DNA from: Betaproteobacteria bacterium
GTDB taxonomy: Bacteria > Pseudomonadota > Gammaproteobacteria > Burkholderiales > JAEUOS01
Direction of reading: 5' to 3'
Assembly (NCBI GenBank): GCA_028292405.1
Contig: JAQGMJ010000030.1
Span: forward strand, 98,039 to 162,038
DNA length: 64,000 nucleotides
In this document: in pieces, positions 38,301-44,226 of the stretch
How positions within the stretch are numbered: position 1 is the stretch's first letter
How the letters are laid out: the number at the start of each line of letters is the position of its first letter
Notes under the pieces: model-generated
What the model saw: only the letters and a program-made list of their open reading frames with translations
Database searches by the model: none
What the model was told of the DNA's origin: nothing
Translations under genes and position numbers: made by a program

Positions 38301-38522
38301 GCCCTCTGCTGGGACCAAGCCGCATTGATCTACGAGCGCGGCCTCGAACTGGACAATCTGGCCGAGGAGTTCTACCAGCGCCTGATGGTGTGCCACCGCG
38401 AGCGCGGCAGCATGGCAGACGCGATCCGCGTCTACCGCCGCTGCCGGGAAAATCTCTCCATCATCCTCGGCATCGCCCCTTCGCCCGAGACCACGGCGCT
38501 GTACAACTCGCTGCACCAGTAA
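35346..38522 (+). CDS. STAND-ATPase regulator with SARP/BTAD output domain
   Basis: A 1058-residue regulator. The N-terminal NTPase resembles MalT: Walker A GPPGAGKT near residue 39, Walker B ALVLDNYQ near 122. A long helical, TPR-like middle (about 340-800) probably senses the signal. The C-terminus does not have the LuxR helix-turn-helix of MalT. It carries an OmpR-like winged helix (about 815-900, starting IYTLGHFRVVIDGEPL) and a bacterial transcriptional activation domain (about 920-1055), the SARP architecture. It is expected to be an ATP-dependent activator. The adjacent secreted lyase-like gene is the obvious candidate target. Confidence 0.85.
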   Translation: MKKRLAKLSKPRIRGAVPRSRLFDLLDEHRARPAVWIAGPPGAGKTVLLSTYLEARKLPTVWFEVDSGESDPAAFFYYLGLALESEGDQKQDGLPLLTPEYLSDLPGFARRFFRTFFERMPAPAALVLDNYQEVFANSIFHTLIERMLAEIPEGINVFILSRTGPPEECSRLLVSGAIAQIGFDELRLTLEETAEIAGRCLASDAQRLGALHAQADGWAAGTVLMAERLQHTGALNVISHPGGMDTVFGYFAGQVFKDLPQIARSVLMRTAFLSHMSAPVAARISNEPHAGSVLEDMFKRHMFTDRRGGDEPVYHYHALFSAFLREEARLALPADELKRLIGDTADLLAADGAIEQAIALYLQVESWDKARAAILQSASSLVAQGRRETVKDWILALPVSILLGESWLKFWLGMCYAATVPTRARGIFEDAYESFVARGDALGQMAAAAAIIETHMLEYEFASLKKWVSALEALLQGEPRFPSSEMALRVYCACLLGTFYEQPGHPLLALSVRQIDRLLAENIEVNRKVMAGAALLPYCAWKGDIELAARTIGRIEPLIHDPAVLPLSRHWWRVRQSTFYIWSMQYDKMESGLEEARQIAAAHNWRSGAGFECMLSGFLAAFRHDAEAGRVTAQRFEMLRSPGKPGDDLFGNMIHASCAVATGDHVQALAAQDAAMAGIERMWFPSKYVAVSNHVQMLLQAGDLARARSSLEYVQGMVRGIGLDCCEMEVRFLEAGVAWAGGELERCNAALEDCLTFFRRHNFFGYTFRWMPEMVGHLLSQALQAGIATDYVCSVIRSSQLPPPALEVEAWPWPVKIYTLGHFRVVIDGEPLTFNGKAQKKPLELLKALVALGGRDVDFPMLVELLWPDAEDARKSGEMTLSRLRKLLGRADTVLIADGKLALNPALVWLDADAFESLLRPAVASDAAALAQPDFQREMRSTAALALYKGHFLCHEPQTPWAQPMTDRLRAKYLRQVLDAGRGWEALCWDQAALIYERGLELDNLAEEFYQRLMVCHRERGSMADAIRVYRRCRENLSIILGIAPSPETTALYNSLHQ

Positions 38523-38526
38523 GACT

Positions 38527-38558
38527 GCGCGAACCGGCGTGTTCACGCCGGTTCGCGC
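38527..38558. terminator. Perfect 15-bp inverted repeat after the regulator gene
   Basis: Two 15-base arms (GCGCGAACCGGCGTG and its complement) are separated by only TT, starting five bases after the stop codon. There is no T-tract, so it could be a Rho-assisted terminator, an RNA-stabilising hairpin or a protein site. Confidence 0.6.
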
Positions 38559-38701
38559 TCCCAGCGCCTCCAGGCGCACCGGCATAAGCGGGTCAGGGCA
38601 CCTTTGCCGCTCGTTTCATCGTCCGCGCTGATGCGCTTGCCGCAAGCTTTTGCGACGGCATAGTTGTGCCCACAAATCCATCACGGATCAAACAAATCGC
38701 G

Positions 38702-38716
38702 CATTCCCCGGGAATG
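38702..38716. promoter_or_regulatory. Palindrome CATTCCC-C-GGGAATG
   Basis: A perfect 7-bp dyad with one central base, about 160 bases upstream of the secreted protein gene. It is a candidate operator; no regulator can be assigned. Confidence 0.35.
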
Positions 38717-38788
38717 TCCGCGCATCCGCCTGCATGCGCTGCGCGGCATATTGCTTCGCCCATCTACATTTTTTATCCGTGGGGCATA

Positions 38789-38821
38789 CGTAGGGGGCTA
38801 CGACAAACGCATAACTTAAAT
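38789..38821 (+). promoter_or_regulatory. Dyad at -35 position with -10 TTAAAT
   Basis: CGTAG-GGGG-CTACG ends 13 bases before a TTAAAT box, exactly where a -35 element would lie, and no -35 consensus is present. This suggests an activator-dependent promoter for the secreted Ig-repeat protein. Confidence 0.4.
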
Positions 38822-38872
38822 TGCCGCCGCTGCATGTAATTTCGTCAACCATAAGGGCGGTTAATTCCACAC

Positions 38873-41800
38873 ATGGAAAATCCAGGACTAACAATACCAA
38901 CTACAAAAACACTGATGCGGCTGATGAAGAATTTCATCTGGCTGTTTGGCCTTGTCGCCATGCTGACAGGACAATCCGCGGCCGTGGCCGCGGGGCAGGT
39001 TAAAAAGGCGGCGGCGCAAGTCTCGCCTGTCATCAACAGCTTCACCGCTTCATCCACGACGATCAACAAGGGCGAGTCGGTCACCCTGAACTGGGACATC
39101 GACAATGGCCCGGTCCTGTGGATCTCCGGCCAGCCGTCCCCTGATCCGGGCGACGTGCGCGGCAAGACGAGCGTCGTTGTCAAGCCTTCCGTCACCACCA
39201 AGTACATCATGGCCGCGTGGAACTTCGACGGCCCCGGCGGCCAGGTGTTCGCCGATGTCACCGTGAACGTGATCCAGCCGACGCCGGCCAAGATCAGCTC
39301 GTTCACCGCGACGCCCGCGACCGTGAAGGCCGGCGATCCCGTGACGCTGACCTGGGCGGCCAGCAACGCCACCAGCTTGTCGGTCTCGCCCGGCGTGGGC
39401 ACCGTCACCGGCAGCAGCGTGACCGTCAACCCGACCGCCAACACCACCTATACCCTGACGGCGAACAGCCCGAACGGCAATGCCACCAAGACCGTGGCCG
39501 TGAAGATCGCCACCTTGCCGGTGATCACCTCGTTTGCCGCCGCGCCCGCCAGCGTGACCGCGGGCAACTCGACCAAGCTGAGCTGGGCCGTCACCGGCGC
39601 CAGCTCGCTGTCGATCTCGCCCGCCCCCGGCACCGTGACCGGCACCAGCGTCTCGGTGACTCCCACGGCCAATACCACGTATGTCCTGACCGCCACCAGC
39701 GCGGCCGGCAGCGTGACCCAGTCCGTGCCCGTCAGCGTCACCCAGCCGGCACCGGCCGCGCCGATCGTCAGCAGCTTTACCGCCGCGCCGGCCTCGATCG
39801 CCAAGGGCGGCTCGACCACGCTGAACTGGGCCATCATCGGCGCCAAGTCGGTGTCGATCTCGCCCGACGTCGGTACCGTCACCGGCACCAGCGCGACCGT
39901 CAGCCCGTCGGCTACCACCACCTACAAAGTGACGGCGACCAACGACATCGGCACCACCACCAAGACCGTCAAGGTCACGGTACAGTTGCCGCCGCCGCCG
40001 GCGATCACCGGCTTCACGGTTTCGCCCACCTTCATCAACCCGGGCGACAGCGCCACCCTGAGCTGGAACATCGGCCCGGCCGACACGGTATCGATCTCCC
40101 CCGGCGTGGGCGCGGTCACCGGCACCAGCGTCACGGTCAAGCCGACGGCCACGACGATCTACACCGTCACCGCCACCAGCGTTAACGGCTCCTCGACCCA
40201 GTCGGTACTGCTCGCGGTTGCCTCGGGCAGTGCCGGCGTCTCGCATCCGCGCGCCTGGCTGACCCCGCCGATGGTGGCCGGCCTGACCCAGCGCGCCGTC
40301 GCCAACGACGCCGCCTGGCTCAAGCTGCGCGCCGAGTGCGACACGCTCGCGACCTACAAGGTGCTGTTCCCGGATGGCGCCCAGTACGTCGACAACACCA
40401 TCAACGGTGAATACGAGTTCTCCGGCTACCTCGACCCCGCCATCACCCTGGGCCTGTGTTACCAGGTGGCGCGCGGCTTCGACAGCACCCGCGCCGCCGC
40501 CTACGGCGCCAAGGAAAAGGAACTGATGCTGGCCTTGTCCGACCCGAACCACCACGGTGCGCCGACGGTCGACAGCGGCTACGGCATCCGTTACTACGTG
40601 CCGGCCATGGCCCTGGGCTACGACTGGATCTACGACCTGCTGTCGCCGACCGACCGCGCCCAGATCTACACCGAGATCAACCGCTGGATCGCCTCCTACG
40701 AGAAGGTCGGCTTTGGCCGCGAATTCCCGCAGGGCAACTACTTCGCCGGTTACTACTTCGGCCTGGCAACAGCCGCGGTGACCACCGAAGGCGACAACCC
40801 GCAAGCCGCCGCGCTGTGGGAAGACTGGTACAACCGGGTGCATCTCGGCCAGGTCCAGCCGTACTACGCCAAGTGGCTCGCCGGCGGCGGCGCACCGGAC
40901 GGCTGGAACTACGGCCCGCTGGAAACGCTGAACATGACCCGCGCGCTGCTGGCGGTAAGCACGGCCAAGGGCATCGATTTCATCCATGCCGCCAACAAGC
41001 CGATGACCTATCCCGACGGCCACGCCAAGTGGATGACGCAGATGACCTGGCCGAACGGCAAGACCATCAACGATCGCGGCTTCCTCTACACCAACTCGCC
41101 GAACCGTCCGCCGTCCGACGTCAGCGGCGACTGGGCCACCGAGTTCAACGGCTTGCTGCACAGCCTGAACGGCGATAACAGCGCCATCATGCAGCAGTAC
41201 ACCACCGATGTCCGCGTGTTCTCGAAGAACAGCTCGAACTGGGTGGAGTTCATGCACTGGAACGCCGGCGCTCCCGCCGCTTCGTACAAGACCGACCTGA
41301 GCTACCGCACCGGTGGCGACGGCCAGGCCGCGTTCCGCAGCGACTGGACCTCCAATGCCATCTGGGGCGCCTTCCAGGCCGGTCCTTACACCGGTTACGA
41401 CGGTTCCGGCGAGGAGTTCTTCGACGAAGGTTCCCTGGCGATCCAGCGTGGGCAGTATCAGTTCATCGTCAATGCCGACGGCGCGCTCACCACGCCGACC
41501 CCCGGCACGCAGGATGCGACCGATCCGACCTGGACCGAGCTGTACAACGACGCCTGGAGCGTGACCCACGACGGTGCTTCCAACCCGCGCTACAACTTCA
41601 ACACCTACCACTCGAAGGGTTCAGCCAACGGCATGTTCGGCCAGAACCAGAACGACACGGCGAAGACCACCCTGTCGCGCTTCGAAGAGGGCGGCTCCTT
41701 CGTGCTGATGCGCGGTTCCAAGCTGGAAGAGATGTACAACGCCGCCAACGGCATCACCGCCTGGTCGCGCGACGTCGCCTACGTGCGTCCGAAGATGTTC

Positions 41801-42469
41801 GTCGTCTATGACCGCACCACCGTCAGCAGCAAGGCAGTCGACGACTGGATGGCATGGCACACCGTTCCTTCCCCGACGCTTTCCGCGCCCGGTGCCGGCA
41901 CCAGCCGCATCGACGTGGTCGACACCCGCGCGGTCTTCGGCGGCAACCTGTTCCGCGGCCGCATCTCCAACGTGCTGCCGGCCAACAACACCGTCAAGTT
42001 CGTCAATATCACCGACGACAAGGGTGTGGTGCAGAACAAGGTTTACCGCATCGAAGTGCGCCGTCCCGCCAGCGGCGCCGGCTCGGCCACCTGGCTGACC
42101 GTGTTCGACGCCTCCGACTCGGCTGCCAGCGCCGCCAATGTGGTCTCGCCGATCACCCTGGCCAACAACAACGTGCTGGCCGGCGATGTCGAAGGCACCG
42201 TGATCAGCGGCGCCGCCGGCAACACCGTGGTGCTGTTCAGCAAATCGGGCAACCCCCTGGCCGGCACCGTCAGCGTCTCGCTGCCGGTCGCCGCGACCTA
42301 CACGCTGTTCACCGACCTGCAGCCCGGTGCCGGCTACTCGGTCACTTCCAGCGTGGTCAACGGCGCCTTGGTGCTGAATGTCGCCGCCGGCGGCAGCTTC
42401 ACCACCACCACCCAGGGCAGCCTGGCAATCAACGTCAGTGCCGACGGGAGCGTGACCGCCGCGCAATAA
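38873..42469 (+). CDS. Secreted Ig-repeat protein with lyase-like domain
   Basis: A 1198-residue exported protein. A signal peptide (hydrophobic stretch about residues 21-35) precedes five tandem Ig-like repeats of about 80 residues (50-455). The C-terminal 740 residues start SHPRAWLTPPMVAGL and contain an all-helical region (YVPAMALGYDWIYDLLSP) then a beta-rich part, a layout like heparinase II/III-type polysaccharide lyases. GNYFAGYYFG and DGWNYGPLET may belong to the active site. Family assignment is from memory of the architecture, so the activity is tentative. It lies between a SARP-like regulator and the secretion cluster, and may be exported by the latter. Confidence 0.75.
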   Translation: MENPGLTIPTTKTLMRLMKNFIWLFGLVAMLTGQSAAVAAGQVKKAAAQVSPVINSFTASSTTINKGESVTLNWDIDNGPVLWISGQPSPDPGDVRGKTSVVVKPSVTTKYIMAAWNFDGPGGQVFADVTVNVIQPTPAKISSFTATPATVKAGDPVTLTWAASNATSLSVSPGVGTVTGSSVTVNPTANTTYTLTANSPNGNATKTVAVKIATLPVITSFAAAPASVTAGNSTKLSWAVTGASSLSISPAPGTVTGTSVSVTPTANTTYVLTATSAAGSVTQSVPVSVTQPAPAAPIVSSFTAAPASIAKGGSTTLNWAIIGAKSVSISPDVGTVTGTSATVSPSATTTYKVTATNDIGTTTKTVKVTVQLPPPPAITGFTVSPTFINPGDSATLSWNIGPADTVSISPGVGAVTGTSVTVKPTATTIYTVTATSVNGSSTQSVLLAVASGSAGVSHPRAWLTPPMVAGLTQRAVANDAAWLKLRAECDTLATYKVLFPDGAQYVDNTINGEYEFSGYLDPAITLGLCYQVARGFDSTRAAAYGAKEKELMLALSDPNHHGAPTVDSGYGIRYYVPAMALGYDWIYDLLSPTDRAQIYTEINRWIASYEKVGFGREFPQGNYFAGYYFGLATAAVTTEGDNPQAAALWEDWYNRVHLGQVQPYYAKWLAGGGAPDGWNYGPLETLNMTRALLAVSTAKGIDFIHAANKPMTYPDGHAKWMTQMTWPNGKTINDRGFLYTNSPNRPPSDVSGDWATEFNGLLHSLNGDNSAIMQQYTTDVRVFSKNSSNWVEFMHWNAGAPAASYKTDLSYRTGGDGQAAFRSDWTSNAIWGAFQAGPYTGYDGSGEEFFDEGSLAIQRGQYQFIVNADGALTTPTPGTQDATDPTWTELYNDAWSVTHDGASNPRYNFNTYHSKGSANGMFGQNQNDTAKTTLSRFEEGGSFVLMRGSKLEEMYNAANGITAWSRDVAYVRPKMFVVYDRTTVSSKAVDDWMAWHTVPSPTLSAPGAGTSRIDVVDTRAVFGGNLFRGRISNVLPANNTVKFVNITDDKGVVQNKVYRIEVRRPASGAGSATWLTVFDASDSAASAANVVSPITLANNNVLAGDVEGTVISGAAGNTVVLFSKSGNPLAGTVSVSLPVAATYTLFTDLQPGAGYSVTSSVVNGALVLNVAAGGSFTTTTQGSLAINVSADGSVTAAQ
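39019..40233 (+). repeat. Five tandem Ig-like domain repeats
   Basis: Repeats of about 240 bases encode variants of SFTAxPAxVxxGxSxTLxW ... VGTVTGTSVTVxPTAxTTYTxTATS. The second to fifth are most alike; the first is longer and more divergent. The repeats probably form a stalk or carbohydrate-binding region. Confidence 0.85.
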
Positions 42470-42507
42470 GCAGCATTGAGTGATAGCTCCCTCCTTGGGG
42501 GCTTTGT

Positions 42508-42542
42508 AGACCGCATGCCGGCAACGGCATGCGGTCTTTTTT
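42508..42542 (+). terminator. Intrinsic terminator after the Ig-repeat gene
   Basis: AGACCGCATGCC-GGCAAC-GGCATGCGGTCT is a 12-bp stem followed by a T-run, 39 bases beyond the stop. Confidence 0.92.
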
Positions 42543-42735
42543 ATTGTGCGGCCGGCAGGCGTGCCCTTGCGGAGCCGGGGGTATCGCCATGGCTTGCCAG
42601 CGCGCAACCGCATAGCCCGCGCGGTGCTTCAGCCGACGCAGTGGCCGGGAGCACCTGTGCACGATGAGTTCGGCGGCTGGATTGGCTCCGTCGCCGATTC
42701 GCCGATGACCGCGGCCCGCCGCGATGGACTGCCGC

Positions 42736-43350
42736 TTAGCGGCGAACGCTGGATTGCGGGACGGTGGAGGGCGGATTGGTACCCGGCCCCTGGGGCACAA
42801 CGGCCTCGGCCGGTGTTGCACCAAGACTGGAAGGCGCTGTGACTGCGCCGTTGGCTGGTGGCGGACCGCCGGGAATGGCCAGGCCCGGTGGCGCATAGGC
42901 GAACTTCCATTCCGCGTAACTGGACTTGCCTTCAAAGCCGGTGAGTTCGGCGTCGAACAGGTCGACCTTGATGGGCGTACCCTTCGCCAGGCTGTAAACA
43001 CCCATGATGCCGCCGCCCGGCGCCTGAATCAGGCCCCACTCGGCCTTGCCGGTAATCGGGTCGGCGTACAGCCGGCGCAAATGACGCCGCACACCGGGAA
43101 AGCGCGGGTCGCGGAGCAGGTCTTCCAGCTTCAGCGGGTAGCGCGGCGTGCTGACGGCGGTCTCATAATAGCTGCGAAAGGCATGCTGGAACTCGCGCCC
43201 GGTGAAAAGCAACTCCTGTTCGGCGGCACGGCGCTGCATGGCGAGGCCCGCGCTCAGCGTGGCTGAGGTGACAATCGCCAGCACGGCCACCAGCAACAGC
43301 ACGCCGAGCAGGGTAAAGCCACGATCGGCCAGGGGGGCGGAGGTTTTCAC
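42736..43350 (-). CDS. Minor pseudopilin lacking Glu5
   Basis: A 204-residue pseudopilin. The prepilin site is LADRG followed by FTLLGVLLLVAVLAIV: residue 5 of the mature protein is Gly instead of the usual Glu. In type II systems this is a mark of GspK-type tip subunits, which cap the pseudopilus. The soluble part contains FRSYYETAVSTPRYPLKLEDLL and a Pro/Ala-rich tail. GTG at 43350 is the start, one base after the preceding pseudopilin stop. It is the last gene of the secretion operon. Confidence 0.82.
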   Translation of the reverse strand: MKTSAPLADRGFTLLGVLLLVAVLAIVTSATLSAGLAMQRRAAEQELLFTGREFQHAFRSYYETAVSTPRYPLKLEDLLRDPRFPGVRRHLRRLYADPITGKAEWGLIQAPGGGIMGVYSLAKGTPIKVDLFDAELTGFEGKSSYAEWKFAYAPPGLAIPGGPPPANGAVTAPSSLGATPAEAVVPQGPGTNPPSTVPQSSVRR

Positions 43351-43351
43351 G

Positions 43352-43726
43352 CTATAGCGCGTTGAGCGCGCGCCCGTCCTGGGTTTTCCCGGCGGCCGAG
43401 CTCTTGATGTCGTAGACCTTGCCGGGCACGTCGTTCGGCGGCGGTACGATGGTCCAGGCGGCCGGCGCATCGGCCGCCGGGTCGATCGGCACGGCGCGCA
43501 GATATTGGCTGGACACCAGCTCGTCCAGCGAGTCCGGGTAGCGTCCCTTGTCGCCATAGAACTTGTCGATGGCGTCGCGCGTCGTGCGCAGGTTCTCCAT
43601 CAGCACCGTCACCCTGGAATTTTCGACCGAGCGAAAATAACGGGGCAGGGTGAGCGTCAGCAAGGTGGCGACGATGGCCATCACCACCAGCAACTCGATC
43701 AGGGTGAAGCCGCGGCGCCTTACCAT
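43352..43726 (-). CDS. GspG-like pseudopilin
   Basis: A 124-residue pseudopilin with a very short leader (MVRRRG) and FTLIELLVVMAIVATLL, retaining Glu5. The fold after the helix (AIDKFYGDKGRYPDSLDELV) resembles GspG, the major pseudopilin. It overlaps the preceding pseudopilin gene by seven bases. Leader processing requires a prepilin peptidase that is not in this window. Confidence 0.88.
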   Translation of the reverse strand: MVRRRGFTLIELLVVMAIVATLLTLTLPRYFRSVENSRVTVLMENLRTTRDAIDKFYGDKGRYPDSLDELVSSQYLRAVPIDPAADAPAAWTIVPPPNDVPGKVYDIKSSAAGKTQDGRALNAL

Positions 43727-44217
43727 TTGTTGTAGGCCAGGCCGTTCAGGCCAACGGTTGCGGATTTCGATATCACGTCGTAGACATCTTCGCCTTCGCT
43801 GGGGGAGCTGGCATCGCTGGCATAGGCGCGCTTGGTCCAGGTGTCCGCATTTTCTTGCACCGGGTTGACGGCAAACGGGTCGCGCGGTACGCGGCGCAGG
43901 AAATACATCCTGGCGTGGCGGGGGTTTTTCACGTCTTCCACTCCCTCGGCCAGAATCGTCAGGCTCGGCGGATAGCCGGTCGAATTGACCACCTGCACCA
44001 TATGGCCGTCGTCATAGGCGCGCTTGTAGGCGTCGATGGCATTGCGTATCTCGCGCAAGGCGATGCGCAATTCCTGCTCCTTCTGCCGCTGCACGCTCAC
44101 CTGCGCTACGGGCAGAACCGTAGTGGCGAGTACAGCCAGGATCGCCAGGGTGATCAGGAGTTCGATCAGCGTGAAACCGCGCCGGACATTGAGGGCAGGC
44201 AGGAGCGAAGAGGTCAC
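43720..44217 (-). CDS. Pseudopilin with GspG/H-like core
   Basis: A 165-residue pseudopilin. The leader ends NVRRG, followed by FTLIELLITLAILAVLATTVLP with Glu5. A helix (RIALREIRNAIDAYKRAYD) leads to a small globular part with YPPSLTILAEGVEDV. It lies nine bases after the secretin gene and belongs to the same operon. Confidence 0.88.
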   Translation of the reverse strand: MTSSLLPALNVRRGFTLIELLITLAILAVLATTVLPVAQVSVQRQKEQELRIALREIRNAIDAYKRAYDDGHMVQVVNSTGYPPSLTILAEGVEDVKNPRHARMYFLRRVPRDPFAVNPVQENADTWTKRAYASDASSPSEGEDVYDVISKSATVGLNGLAYNKW

Positions 44218-44226
44218 AACGTCATC

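Larger units (their letters stand above)
38523..38872. other. Promoter-bearing gap of 350 bases
   Basis: No gene seen. The gap holds a long hairpin directly after the regulator stop, a 15-base palindrome and a dyad with a -10 box near the secreted protein gene; each is listed separately. Confidence 0.6.

Noticed and set aside
36483..38585. A 700-codon open frame antisense to the STAND regulator
   Set aside because: No recognisable domain and fully explained by the plus-strand gene.
39019..40233. Tandem repeats as a possible CRISPR or VNTR array
   Set aside because: The roughly 240-base repeats are in frame, diverged and encode Ig-like domains; there are no short direct repeats with unique spacers.
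39050..41611. An 853-codon open frame on the minus strand across the Ig-repeat gene
   Set aside because: It mirrors the plus-strand codon pattern of a GC-rich, repetitive gene and gives a low-complexity Gly/Arg/Val protein with no domain.
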